Shown: positions 48,008 to 60,170 of the stretch, piece after piece
Position numbering within the stretch: position 1 is the first letter of the stretch
How the letters are laid out: each line of letters starts with the position of its first letter
NCBI GenBank assembly: GCA_001643675.2
Contig: LSRY02000014.1
Coordinates: 188,501-252,500, forward strand
Length of the DNA: 64,000 bases
Reading direction: 5' to 3'
DNA from: Monocercomonoides exilis
Lineage: Eukaryota; Preaxostyla; Oxymonadida; Polymastigidae
Program-made: the position numbers and the translations under genes
Notes under the pieces: generated by a model
The model's database searches: none
Told to the model about the DNA's origin: nothing
Seen by the model: only the letters and a program-made list of their open reading frames with translations

Positions 48008-48300
48008 CCACTTTGCACATGCGTGTACGTGCGTGCTTTGCAAAAAACAGAAAAATGATCGAACAGAGGAGTAATAAAAAACTTCAGGCAACTTCAATTG
48101 GCTTTGAATTCCTTTGTGCCTCTGCCTCCACACATCTAACTCTGCACCTCGCTGCTTCACGCATAGAATTTTTTGTTCTGCATTCTGGTTAGGCGCAAAA
48201 GAAAGAAAGAAAGAAAGAAAAAGTGTTTTATTCCTCGAGAACTGGCTGTTTCAATCAAAATCTGTTTTTGTGCAAATAGCACAATTGTCTGTCAGATTAT
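48008..48300. other. Spacer just outside the right palindrome edge
   Basis: Unique DNA that begins where homology to the left arm stops. No supported gene. Probably the 5' flank of the gene at 48301-51450. Confidence 0.5.
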
Positions 48301-51300
48301 TTGCAATCCACGACAATGGGTATGAATTTGTGTTTTGGGTATTTTATTATTTGCGATTGGATTATCTCGGATTTCCTTTTTCTTTCTTTTTTTCCTTCAT
48401 TTTTCCCTCTCCATCATTCAGAATCTTTTCGATTTACGCCTTCGACTCATTTTATCTGCGAATTCAAGCAGGCACCAGATTTGCAGAAAAACGTGAGAGA
48501 TGAAAGAGAAGTGTTTGTGCTTTTTTTCTATTTTTTGTCTGGTGCGCGAAGGATGAAATTCTGCTTCTTTTCCTTTTGCTATTTTTTTGTGTGTTTGTTT
48601 GTTTGCTATTCAATTCACAGAGGCTTGCATCCCGAGCAGAGAGGGGAAGAGGAGCAGGACGATGTGCATCCGCCAATGCTCCCATTTGCAGCACGCGGCT
48701 GTGGGCAAAAGGCGGCTGTAGCAGAGCCACAAGTGGAGCAGTGCTCCGAAGAATCAGCTTCGAATCTGGTTAGTGCATCACCAACTGCAAAGCCGTCACT
48801 TTCCTATTTTCTGCCATCGTCTTCATTGCCATCCTCCGATTCGCTCCAGTCATCCTTGCCGTTCGACCAGCCCTCTTCTCAACTCTCGTTGCCTTCAGCC
48901 AAGTTTTCGGTCTCGAGGCTTGGTAGCTGCACCGATGGAGGATTTTCATCCAATTTCGGTTCTTCTCATAAATTTCGATATTCTACTTCTGTGACATCGT
49001 CATCATCATCATCTTCTTCTTCTTCATCTTCTTGCGTTTCAGCACAAAAAAGCAATCAGATATCTTTTCAGAGTAACAGTTACACCTTTGACCTCGAAAG
49101 GCATCAGCAACCGTCTGCAATCAGTCGTCTTCCATCTACCGATACAAAAGCAGGAGAGTTTGAAGCACAGCATTCTGTTCAGTACGGGACGATACACGAG
49201 CTGGGGAGACAGTTGGCTGCAACAAAATTGCATAGACAACTTAACGAGAAGGATCAGCATGAAACGTACAAAAACGAGAAGATGCACAATAAAATGAAGA
49301 GTAAGGTAAAATGCAACAGTTTATTTAATGACTATGAAGAGAGAGATCCAACAACATTAAAAGCTTCTGAGATTAACACGATCGGGAAAAGGATGATTTG
49401 TACATCTGATTTTGATGAGCATTCTGATCTTGATCATTCCAGAAATGCTTCTTCCTGTTTGTTGCAATCGTCTTCACATCTTTCTTCTATTTCTCTTTCG
49501 ATGAGGAAAAGTTCTCAGGCAAGAAAAGAAAGCTTCTTACCTAATTTTTCGAATTCACCACAATTATCCCCTCCTTCTCCTCCCTCGTCAACACCGCCAT
49601 CATCTCCGTCATCCAACTCTGTGTACTTCTGCTCGGACTGTGCTTCGGAATGCTCGCTGGATTCGCTCCTGTTTGAAAACATCACACGATGGAAGCCGTC
49701 GAAGCGGGAGACAAGCAACATGGATGCAACGGTTGTTGTGGTGGAAGGAGCTGAAGGGGAGGCAGGGTCGACGATGCAGGAAAGAGAGAGGAAGAAAATG
49801 GAGGAGCAGTGGAGGAAGGAAGACGAGAAGTGGATTGCGCGGAGGATGTACGGAAGAGAATGTGAAGATTTTGGGAAGCAAAGGATCGAGAAGATAACTG
49901 GCATGAAGGAAATTAGAGAAAAGAAGAAAGAAGAAAGTTTTGGTGAAAAGAGAATTGAGCAAATGACAGGAAAAGAAAAAGAGAGGGAAGCAAGAGCCAA
50001 ACAGAAGGAAAGAGAGAAGATTGTAAAGAAGCAGATTGGAGATGCTAAGAGGCTGAAGCGTGTTTTGGGGGTGTGGGTGAGGAAAGGATGGGTTCTGGAC
50101 GAGTGGGAAGGAGAGATGTGGGACGAGGCCGAGAGGAAGATGGCTGAGAAACAGGTGATGAAGATGGTGGGAAGGATAGGAGAGGACGGAGAAAGCAGAG
50201 GAGAACAAGAATGTGGAATGAAAGAGAGGAAGAGGAAAGGGAATGAGGAAGGGGATGCGAATTATGATAGAGTCATTGCAAATTGTGAAAAGGCGAACGA
50301 AGATTTGCGAAATAACGAATACCGTGGGATGACAATTGAAGAACTAAAGCGTATATTTGAGGAGAAGGGAGCGGAAATGGAAGAAGAGAAAAGAGAGGAG
50401 TTGAAGAGGATAATACGACAAAAAGAAGCAAAAGAGGCAGAGAAGATTGAAAAGCGAATGTTGAGCGATGCCGAGCGGTTGCTTGCAGAGAAAGAGAAGA
50501 AAGCAAAGAAAAGACAAAAGAAGGAACAAAAATTCAGGGAAAAAGAAAGAAGCGAAGGAACTGCTAGAAAAGAGGGAAACAGAACAAATGGATTTTATAA
50601 AAGCGATGCAGATGGAAGCGAAGAAGAAATTAGAGAAGAAAGGATCAGAGAACACAATTTTCAGGGCAGAGACAAACAGAGAGACAGCAATTCGCCTTTA
50701 TCTTTCTCTTCTTCAGCGAAAAAAGGAGCTGAACAATCACCAACGTTATTTCAGCCATTATCTTCCTGCTTTCCCTCGACTTTGGACAATGCTTTCCAGC
50801 AGATACAGTTTGATTGCTCAGCAGCAAATGATGTTATTCAATTGCAGCCGCAATCAGAGTTTCCATTGTCATTTCCATTGCCTTCTTTCCCGCTTGATTA
50901 TGCGGAAAATGACGAACTTGGCAGTTTTCCTTATTCTTATTCGGAGCTCCCACCTTATCCTCTCCTTCAAACAAACATTCTGCCTTCCTCTTTCTTACCA
51001 ATTTATCCAGTTTTTTATCCACCGCCTCCATCTTTGGAGCCATTGCCATTTCCGTCTGAAGAATCATTCCAGAATGTGAAAGCACATGCACCTTTGTCAT
51101 CTGAATGGGAAGGACTTCCAACACAGCAAAAAACAAACAACAGCAGAGATGGTTCGCATCAAGTGCAGCATTTGGGGCACTTGGAGAAGAAGGAGAAGAA
51201 GGAGAAGGAAAAGGAAAAGATGGAGCAGAAAGTTCCGAAAGGGAAGCCCAGAAACCCGTTTGCATCTCCAGTTGAGCTCCAGCAGCAAGCAAGCACTGTT

Positions 51301-51450
51301 TATGTGCAGCCAAAAGCGCTGCCACCGCTGCTGGCTCTGCCAAATGCAGGAAAAGCTGCTGAATCAATTGGCGGAAGTGGGATGATGATGATGAATAATC
51401 CGAGTGCGAAGTTTGGAGTGGGGCAGTTTATGGACGGTTGGGGCGGATGA
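48301..51450 (+). CDS. Unknown low-complexity, coiled-coil-rich protein; start uncertain
   Basis: A long open frame ends at TGA near 51450. The first 110 codons are Phe/Cys/Ile-rich, contain pyrimidine tracts ending TTCACAG (near 48620) and look like translated 5' UTR or intron. The real coding part probably begins around RGLHPEQRGEEEQ or MLPFAARGCG (about 48620-48680). It then has Ser-rich segments, a long Lys/Glu/Arg coiled-coil-like region (roughly 49770-50670), a Pro/Phe/Leu/Ser-rich stretch, and a tail with RNPFASPVELQQQASTVYVQ and MMMMNNPSAKFGVGQF. No known domain is recognised. Composition is like the neighbouring long gene at 23989-31153. It starts just outside the palindrome and was not duplicated. 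Confidence 0.55.
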   Translation: MQSTTMGMNLCFGYFIICDWIISDFLFLSFFPSFFPLHHSESFRFTPSTHFICEFKQAPDLQKNVRDEREVFVLFFYFLSGARRMKFCFFSFCYFFVCLFVCYSIHRGLHPEQRGEEEQDDVHPPMLPFAARGCGQKAAVAEPQVEQCSEESASNLVSASPTAKPSLSYFLPSSSLPSSDSLQSSLPFDQPSSQLSLPSAKFSVSRLGSCTDGGFSSNFGSSHKFRYSTSVTSSSSSSSSSSSSCVSAQKSNQISFQSNSYTFDLERHQQPSAISRLPSTDTKAGEFEAQHSVQYGTIHELGRQLAATKLHRQLNEKDQHETYKNEKMHNKMKSKVKCNSLFNDYEERDPTTLKASEINTIGKRMICTSDFDEHSDLDHSRNASSCLLQSSSHLSSISLSMRKSSQARKESFLPNFSNSPQLSPPSPPSSTPPSSPSSNSVYFCSDCASECSLDSLLFENITRWKPSKRETSNMDATVVVVEGAEGEAGSTMQERERKKMEEQWRKEDEKWIARRMYGRECEDFGKQRIEKITGMKEIREKKKEESFGEKRIEQMTGKEKEREARAKQKEREKIVKKQIGDAKRLKRVLGVWVRKGWVLDEWEGEMWDEAERKMAEKQVMKMVGRIGEDGESRGEQECGMKERKRKGNEEGDANYDRVIANCEKANEDLRNNEYRGMTIEELKRIFEEKGAEMEEEKREELKRIIRQKEAKEAEKIEKRMLSDAERLLAEKEKKAKKRQKKEQKFREKERSEGTARKEGNRTNGFYKSDADGSEEEIREERIREHNFQGRDKQRDSNSPLSFSSSAKKGAEQSPTLFQPLSSCFPSTLDNAFQQIQFDCSAANDVIQLQPQSEFPLSFPLPSFPLDYAENDELGSFPYSYSELPPYPLLQTNILPSSFLPIYPVFYPPPPSLEPLPFPSEESFQNVKAHAPLSSEWEGLPTQQKTNNSRDGSHQVQHLGHLEKKEKKEKEKEKMEQKVPKGKPRNPFASPVELQQQASTVYVQPKALPPLLALPNAGKAAESIGGSGMMMMNNPSAKFGVGQFMDGWGG

Positions 51451-52219
51451 GTTTCTGTTTGGCGTTCTTGCAAAGGAATATGAGAAAAATAATTGATGCT
51501 TCAATGTTTCTGATCAGAAGCAGATGATTCGCGTTTGAGTCAATTGGAAATCAGCTGAGCTTCTGCTGGATACATTTCAATATGAGACAAAATTTCAATT
51601 CTTCAAACCTTGCAACATTTGTTCAAGTTAACATGTGTATGACTCGAAAAATGTGCATAATGTTGTATGAACTGATCAAAATTTGATAAATAAACAAAAA
51701 GCGATGAAGGCTAATTTGGCGATGAACAAAAAATGTTGGTTAACTGCTCAATGTTCCTTCGTCATGATTTTATTTACTATTTCATCTCTCTTTCTCAGAC
51801 TCGAAATTGTTTATTTACTAGTTTGAATTTATCAGGAATACACCAGCAATTAGTTTAAATGCTAATATTTGGATTCAATCGTTTATATTTTGAGCTCAAA
51901 ATCGTTAAATTGCAATCAGTGCAATTTCTATTATATTCAAATTCATTTTTTTGCTAAAAAGACAAAATAATTATTCAATTAAAAACACAAAATAGGAAAA
52001 AATTTTTTTCTTAAGGTATGTTTAAATATTACTATTTTTTTGAAAAATTTTAGGAAAAAATATTTCGATTTTCTTATCAGGATTCTGTATTATTTTAAAA
52101 AATCTCTTGTTTGATTGAAACGAAATATTCTGTGTGAATATAGGTTTCTTTTGCTAATAACTGCATAAATCCTAAGGGTTTTTTAATAATTGATAGATTT
52201 CTGAAAAAATGAAGTAGTT
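51451..52219. other. Intergenic DNA, no gene seen
   Basis: AT-rich. 3' flank of the low-complexity gene and promoter side of the kelch gene. Confidence 0.55.
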
Positions 52220-55200
52220 ATGCATTGGATCAAAATGATTTTGCTGTTTTTAATTTTGTTTTGCATTGAATTTGCTAGTTGTCTAACTAAGAGGCAAATC
52301 GTAAAATCAATAACAACATTCCCACCTTATGGTTCCCAAATAAATCCTAGATATTCCCCTTTTTTTCAATGTTTTGTAAATGAAGGCGTTCCATGCTTGT
52401 TCGTTTATGGCGGAACAACATATAATAATCGCATAACATCCGACGGATATTTAGTAAAAACAGATAATATTCAAATATCACCAGTGCAAATACCGCTGGA
52501 AAGCAAAAAACCATTAGTAAGATTTTGCGCTCAGTTCAGAGTTGGTGAAACATTTTATATTTGGGGTGGATGGCAAGACACAGGAATTTCAAATACCTTG
52601 TGGTCATTTGACTTTTCAACTTGCATTTGGAAGGAAGTGGATCAAGGAGATTCAATTCCTGAAGCAAGACATTCAATGGCATATGCATCAAACGGGGACA
52701 AGTTGTATATTTTTGGAGGAATAAGTGCTTCTGGGCTTATGAAAGATCTATGGGAGTTTGATTCCCAAGCGAAACAGTGGAGAGAATTGAAGATTAATTC
52801 TGGAGAGAATGATCCTGAACCATGCAGCGGAGCGGGAATGTTAGTTTCAAATGGATATGCTGTTGTGTATGGCGGAGATAATGGTGGTGACGTCGTTCCA
52901 AAGCTCAAATTGTTTAGGGTGAAGATCGATACCGCTTCTTCTCAATCTTGGGAAAAAATGAAAATAACAGATATAAATGGGAATGAGAGCAATGTTCCAG
53001 ATTCTCGAGCCAATTTTGGACACGCCACATTCATCAGCTCAAGCAAAGCACATTCATACATTTTTGGTGGTTGGCAAGCAAATAACCTATTTACTGAATT
53101 AAATTCGTTACTTATTCTTGATTGCAGTCAAGTTGTAAGCAGTGGAAGCGGTGAAAAAACAGCTAGATTCAAAGAGCTGGTATTTGACCACCCTCCAAAT
53201 GAATATTATGCACTACAACGAGGAGATTGTGGATGTGCAACAGATGAAGAAGGAAACCTTTTCATTTTCGGAGGAAGAATGAGCACTAGAATAAATTCTG
53301 ACATTTTAGCTGTAATGAAAGAGGATTTATCATTTGATCAAACGGACACAGGAACTTATTCGCAAGAAGCAAACGAGCGAAGAAGAGAATTTAGAAGGAA
53401 ATCTTGTAATCATAATGGCTTGGAAACACTTTTTGGTGAGAATAAAAATGTGAATTCCGATGAAGCATCCGCCTCTAATTCTTCCTCTTCAAAGAAGAAA
53501 GTTTGGATGGGCATTGAATTGAATAATACAAACTCTGCACCAATATTCGACCCCATTTCATCTCCAAGAAATGCAAACTCTCCCTTCCAGCTTTTAATTT
53601 TTGTTAATGACTTTGCGCCTTCTCCTCGTGTTAATCCAATTATTGGTACGATCAATGGATCGCTTTATGTGTATGGAGGCCGTGATCCTATTACTGGAGA
53701 TATTTTTAGTGACATTCACATTCTAATGCCTCTTTACAGTTTATGGTTGAAAATTAATGTTGGGGCATTATCAGAAAATCCTCCAGCGAGAGAATTGGCC
53801 TCATGCGTTGCAGACAATGGGCGCTTGCTGATGTTTGGAGGTTTGGGTCCAAATTCCCAAACAGGGAAAATCGAACCATCAAATGAGTTGTGGGAGTTCA
53901 CTTTTGAAACAATGGGATGGAAGCAGTTGGGAAAAAATTCATTAATCAAGCCATTTCCTGTGTCTGGAGCAGCAATAGCGATTTATATGGATTACCTTAT
54001 TGCATTGGGCGGACAATTGATAGATGGAACTCTGTGTGATGTGGGATTTATGTTTAATTTTGCGATTGACACGTGGGAATTTAGGTTACGCTCTGTTCAA
54101 CTATTGAAGCCTTCGATTCTTGTGATGGACATGACTGTGGATAGTTTTGATCCAAATTATTATTTAGAACAAAGATATGAGATGAATGAACAATATTTAG
54201 CAAGCACATTTAATTCAACGAAACGCAACGAAGACGAAAGAAAATACAAGAAAAGAATTTCGATTTCAAATAATAACAAGCACAATAAAACAGCTGGACA
54301 AACAATTGACAACAACACAGCTATGCATCCCATACTAATTTTATTTGGCGGAACGAGGGGCACTCTACCATTTCGTGGTCTAGGGGTAAGTGACTTGGTT
54401 GACGAATTTATTAAAGCTAGAAAACAGAACAAAGATAGCACACAGCTGAATATGAACAATGCTTTGAAGTTTCCATCTTCAACCAGAAATGCAAATTTTG
54501 ATGAAGATGAAACATATCAGATTTATCACTATCTCGATGGTGTATCCTTACCGCTTGATGATAAAGCGTTAATGTTTGGAGGAAGAAAGAGAGATCGAGC
54601 GATGGATACTTTTAAAGTTGTCAAATTCAATCAAAATGGAGGTTTTGATATTAAAGAAGATGATGGTTCAAGTTTTACAAATGGTTTACATCTTGATGTT
54701 GTAGAAGCCGGATGCACAGTTTATCATCGAAGTGTTATCTGCTTTGGTGGAAGACAAATTAGCAAAGGAAGGACTGTTACACCCGCTGCACTTGATACTT
54801 TTCGAATCATCAACCTTCACGAAGATTTGTTTTCTTGCACCCCTGGCTCTTATGAGGGCAAGAACGGAGAATGTGCTGATTGCCCAATGGGTTCATTCTC
54901 GAATGATTACGGAAGCAAGGAATGCAAAAAATGTCGAGCAGGAACTGTCGGATATTTGTACGGTGCTCAAGAGTTCGGATGCCTTGCTGTTCCAGAAGGC
55001 TATTATTCAGATACTGCTGGCTCAATTTCAACAAAAAATTGCTCTCATGAACAGTATTGCCCAATCGGCTCAGCAGCATTAAATAATAAGATACCAACAG
55101 CAGATCAGTCAAAAACGACACAGCCTTCGCCATATCTTTCACCCGTTCAGACAGAAAATTTTTTGATGGTAGGACTTTACATAGGATTCACCATTATTGG

Positions 55201-56477
55201 TGTTGTAGTTGCTTTGCTTCTTCTTTGCTTGCCAACAAGATCGTTTGTGTATAAGCTGGACAACTTTTCGAACAAGTATGTAGACACGCTTGATCCAGAT
55301 ACACATACCACAGTGAAACACATCAAAAAAACGACATTCGGAGGCTTTATTTCAATTGTTGCCATATTTTTTGTTTGTGGAGCAGCACTTTTGGTAATCT
55401 TGACATTTGCATTTCTGAACACAATTGAAACAAGAACAACAGTTGATGTTTCAATGGAAAAGGAGGCAGACTTGGTTACTTTCAAAAACAATAAGGTGCT
55501 CGCTGAAATAACTTTAATGGATTATACTGGAACATGCATTGGCCCCCCAGAGGATACTGCAAGCGAGTTATCTGGTAAATGCTCAGATAAATTGGGATTC
55601 GGGAAAACAACTTATGATCCATTTAGTATGCATCATTTTTTCCCCATTATCATTAACTTTTGATTGCTTTTTTTTTGAAATTAATTACTAAGATTGGTAT
55701 AATAAAAAAGATTACTCCATGACTCCGAAGTGCACACAAATCCCTTCCACAAATCAGTTTCATTCTCCAACACATCACTGCAAGATAACACTTGAAGCAA
55801 AAAATGTGAAACTTCCAATTCAAAATTCCCTTGTGAACTTCTTTTCGATGCATTCATCTGAAAGAGAGGCATCATGCAGAGCAATAAAGGTGTTTGCATC
55901 CACAGATTCGGCGGTGCCTGTACAACATGACCTGAAATTTGGACCAGACACTGCATTATCTTCAACAGAGTCAATTTTTGTGAGCGACACAGCTCACATC
56001 CTGCGCGGCTCGAACCCCACAAATGTCACAGTTGAATTAATCCCTTCTGTCTATCGGAACGAAAAGAGCTCTAAGCCATCTGTAGGGAAGGGCCATCTTG
56101 TCAACTACATTTCATTTGACATTGGCTCCTATGCGGACTACATTCATCTCTCCAGCAGCATGGGATTTGGTATCAACATTCAATTGAAGTTGGACAAAAC
56201 AGTCGCACTCACTCGCCACTCAATGAAAGTCACTTGGTCAATGCTTCTCACCTCACTCGGAGGGACGTTTGTGTATTTGGGATATTTTGGCAATATTTTA
56301 CCAATATTCGAGACACTTTTGAATATCAACTGGCCCTGCGGGAGAAAAGTTCAGAAGAAAATTACCACAGTTTTTCATGACTCGTCAAAAAAAGGGCGCC
56401 AAACAAAAGTAAATCGTGAGTACGCGGAAGAGATGAAAAATATGATGGAAGAGCATCTTACATCAAACATTGCATGA
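52220..56477 (+). CDS. Kelch-repeat / Cys-rich multipass surface protein, two exons
   Basis: Exons 52220-55625 and 55693-56477 (intron GTATGC to ACTAAG, 67 nt) join in phase for 1,396 residues. The N-terminus MHWIKMILLFLILFCIEFAS is a signal peptide. Residues about 90-860 hold at least eight kelch blades (for example FYIWGGWQ, LYIFGGISASG, AVVYGGDNGGD, LFIFGGRMS, LYVYGGRDP, LLMFGGLGP, ALMFGGRKR), predicting one or more beta-propellers outside the cell. A Cys-rich ephrin-receptor-like module follows (CTPGSYEGKNGECADCPMGS, about 870-950). Hydrophobic segments lie near 979-1005 and 1045-1070, and another near 1315-1340, so the C-terminal third is membrane-associated. The tail is Lys-rich. Likely a surface adhesion or sensing protein; ligand unknown. 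Translation through the intron would end early at 55663. Confidence 0.85.
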
Positions 56478-57487
56478 GTTGTAATGTTTTTATAAGTTTT
56501 GAGAATTATCTTTTTATTTTTAAAACATCCACAGAGAATGTTGAAGAGCGAATGATTTGAAATAATTTAATTTTTGCAAATTTGTTTTTCACAACAGTTT
56601 TTTAAGAGGGATCTTTTATTAATGGTTCATGCATCTCGATAAAATTATACATTTTTAATTTTTGTCTTTTAGTTTTGTAAAGTTCCTTTTTTTCCTATTC
56701 ATTTATTTTTGAATTTTTTGATTGAATTTCTAATGGAAAAAAGAAATTTTGTTGATTTTCTTCTGTGTTTTTGCATCTGTTCATGTTGTTGAAATTTTAT
56801 TTCAAGATTTTTGTTTTCATTTTCATATCATTCGAAAGATAGGTTTAAAACAAACATTTGTAATAATCATTATTTTTTAAAATATTTCTTGGAAACTTTG
56901 TGTTAAATAAAAACATGACCAATCCAGAATCAATCATTATTTCATTCTGTCAACTTTTTCAAGATTTCATCGATGGATTAATGCATTTAAATACTTCAAA
57001 AAGAAAAAACAAGTGTTCTTCTCTTTTCCATTTTCAAGATAATAATATGAATGATTAATTCAACAAGTTTATTGGTCCCAGCAGTTTATTCACAAGCTTG
57101 AAAGTTAATTAATCGAAGATGCCAATATGGAGAGGATACGAGTCCATTTCCACAAGAAAAAAGTGTTGCGATATTTTATATTCTTGATTCCCCTCATGTT
57201 TCTCATTCTTAACTTTCTCTGCACACAAAAAGTTCGTCTCACTTACAAATCAGCCCTTTCAGACTTCTGAACACTAAAATTATTTTATTCATTTGAAATT
57301 CTTCAATATAAGTGCACTACAATAAAATATTCGAATTCATTAAAGTGTAATAATTTGTCATGTATTTTTTCAAATTGCAGTTGATGCAAAAGCAAACATG
57401 TAAAATAACATTGAAAAAGGATAAAAAAATGGAAAACTTAAAAAATATATTAGAATGAGCTACTTTATCTAGAAAAATGGCTTTGCG
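56478..57487. other. Intergenic DNA between convergent genes
   Basis: About 1 kb of AT-rich DNA downstream of both the kelch gene and the YiiX-like gene. No supported gene or repeat. Confidence 0.55.
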
Positions 57488-59354
57488 CTAACAATCATCA
57501 GGGTAAAGGGTCCAATTAGGCCCTTTTGACTGACATCTGTTAAACATGTTTTCATGTGGCAAAATAGAATTGAAATGTGGAATATCGATCCGATACGGAC
57601 CTGAAATTTGACAAAACTGAGGAATAGTGGATGTTGAAGAATCCTCACAAATTGTTGGAAGGCGAGTGGGATCATATATTTTTAGCATCAACAAATTATT
57701 AATTGTTGCTTCAAGAGGATTAATATTTATTCCTTCATAAGTTTTTCTTCGCAATCGTTTTTGTCCATTGAACCATCTTTCAAAAAGAGGATCTTTTTTC
57801 TGATGCTCTTTTCTTTTTGTTTCAAATCTTATTTCATCTTTCGTGTGAGGAGAAAGAACAGATTGAGCATCGCTAAATGCACCAGCTTCCCTTAGCATGG
57901 CCATAACCAATGCAGCTGGATGCACCGACGTTCCCGTATCGTATTTCCATTCCTCTCTTTCTTCAAGATTCATAAGTGTGAAGATATCAACTCCAACACG
58001 CTGGCATTCCTCAAGGCAATCTCCAACTGTTGTGCAAGGACCCGCACCGAAATGATGATATAATCTCATTGACATTCCCTTCACAAACAAGCGATTAATC
58101 ACATTAGGATATTTTTGTTCTAAGAACATCAACGACAAAACAACAACATTTGGAGAAAAATCTTGTGGAAGATTATTTTCCAGATCGTCAATATGCGCAT
58201 ATGGAAGAGATACATTCGTAAGCGCTTGTAGATTCTTCTCAAACCACTCAACGGCCTTCTCTTTTCCACTCACAAATCGCTGACTCACATCATTTGCAAG
58301 AGGAAGCCAAGCTATTGAGTAGTTCGCAGCAGAATATGAATCTATCCATTGCTTAAATTCTGTGCGCCTAAAGCCATTGCCCCATGGAGTTGGAGGGCCA
58401 GGGAAGAAATCGTTGGAGGTTGTTTCATAAATCATGACCCTACCCTTTTCATCGCCTGGCTCTTCGGCGTCTTCTCGCACAATTATTCCAACATGAGACA
58501 CATGGCTTCCAGTAAAATACCAATGCAACTGTGACAAGCCGTCCAATTTGTGAAGAGCAAGAACATCTCCAGATTTTAAATAAGGCTCGATATCCATCAA
58601 AGGCTTTGGATCTTTTGGTATCAAGTGATAACCCAATTGTTCCTCAGTAAAAGATATAAGATCTTTTTCTTTGGATTTCATTATCTTCTTGAAAAATGAA
58701 TTTAATTTCATAATATTTTTAATAGTTGGGAGTGCTCTATAAAATCAATAATTGAGTAAGAAAGCACAATGCATAATAAAAGAAAAGATTAAAATTTGCA
58801 AATATAAATTCAAATTCAATTTCAAACTTTCCGTCAAATGTGAAAATTCTCAATCCATTTTTAAGAAGTTCAGAATATTCTTCTGTTGAATCCCATTTCC
58901 GTTGTTTTATCGTATGATTTCCTTTTTTTCCGACGATATTAAACGACATGCCTTCAGAAGTCATGAGAACATACCAATCTTGACAATACCAATTTTTTGG
59001 TTCAGAAGTTTCCAAATGTAATTGAAATCCTTTCTTTTCAGTAATTTCGATTGTTGCTTTTGTTTGTTTAAAGCAGCTATTTTCCCAATTTGCCTCCTGA
59101 TCAACTTTGACAGATGTCAGATACTTTGGCATTGCATCAAAAGGAGCCTGAGACTTCAATAAATCTTTTGTTGAATTATCTGGTGGAACTTTAGAAAACA
59201 ATTCGTTGATGCTAAGTTTGTTCAAATAAATTTCATGAGTATAGACAGTTGTGCCATTCACTTCTGAAGAACTTGAAATAGTTGTCTGAAATGGAGGAAA
59301 CTGCGTTACAATGCAGAAAGAACCTCGAAGAAAAGTTAACAAAAGCAGTATCAT
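57488..59354 (-). CDS. Secreted YiiX-like (permuted papain-fold) protein, two exons
   Basis: Exons 59354-58828 and 58736-57488 (intron GTTTGA to TATAG, 91 nt) join in phase for 591 residues, ending PDDC then TAG. MILLLLTFLRGSFC is a signal peptide. Residues about 20-180 form an unrecognised Cys-containing domain with N-glycosylation-type sites (NGTT, NHT). The second exon has the DUF830/YiiX hallmark GDVLALHK then FTGSHVSHVGIIVRE near residues 232-265, which matches the His-containing strand of permuted NlpC/P60 or papain-like amidases. A Cys-bearing segment GPCTTVGDCLEECQ lies near 405-420, but the catalytic Cys in its usual YxCS setting is not obvious, so activity is uncertain. Probably secreted or lumenal. 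Possible roles are amide or thioester hydrolysis on peptides or lipids; the substrate is unknown. Confidence 0.78.
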
Positions 59355-60170
59355 TACTATGTTCCAAGTAAAAATTGAAGTTTTCGACTGTAGAACATTT
59401 TAAAACAGTAAATAACATTCACATTTAAAAAATTATAGTTATGAATGTGATCAAAATTTTCAAACTGCCTCAAATCATGAAAACTCCATTTAGAATATTC
59501 AATTTTACGCACAACGACTTTAAGACAAAAGATAATTTTTAATTTCAATAAAAAAAGACTTTTATACTTCAATTATTTTTTAAAGGTTGAGGTATTTGTA
59601 ATTTCAATTGAGAAATGGATGGTGGATTTGTCAATGATTTATATAAAAAATAATAATTATCAAAATAAAAAAATAATAATAATGAAAAGAAAGAAATGAT
59701 AAGAAAAAAAAAATAAAACGAAAGCGGTGGCTAAAAGATTTTAAAACAAAGTGTAAAAAGAGACAAAATATCGTTAAAAATGCATTATCAACAGCCATAT
59801 TAATGCACATGCAATGCTCATATTACCTCATGCATATATAATATCTATTAATTTTTAAGAAATTGCGTTCAGAAGAAGATTATTTGAAAATACAAGCGAA
59901 TCTGTTCCATAGTCTCATTGCATCAAAATAAAGAAGATGTTGTAAAGGTAAAAATGATTGAGACGTGAAATAGGTTTATAAGCACTGCAAATGCATTGAT
60001 TGAAATTCCAACTCTTCGATTCTTCAAGCCCGCTAATTGAAAAGATATTACCAAAACGAAAAATCATGGTGGGAGCGAATTCACAAGGAAAATAAAATTT
60101 CCTTCTAGTAAGAAATAAAAGCAGTTCCACTACTAATTCTCTCAATTATTAATCACTGGCAAAAAAACGC
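59355..60170. other. Intergenic DNA, no gene seen
   Basis: AT-rich promoter side of the YiiX-like gene and 3' flank of the transporter gene. No supported gene. Confidence 0.55.

Noticed and set aside
52220-55663. Kelch protein ending at 55663 plus a separate gene starting at 55719
   Set aside because: A GT-AG intron at 55626-55692 joins both frames in phase, and the stop at 55663 lies inside that intron.
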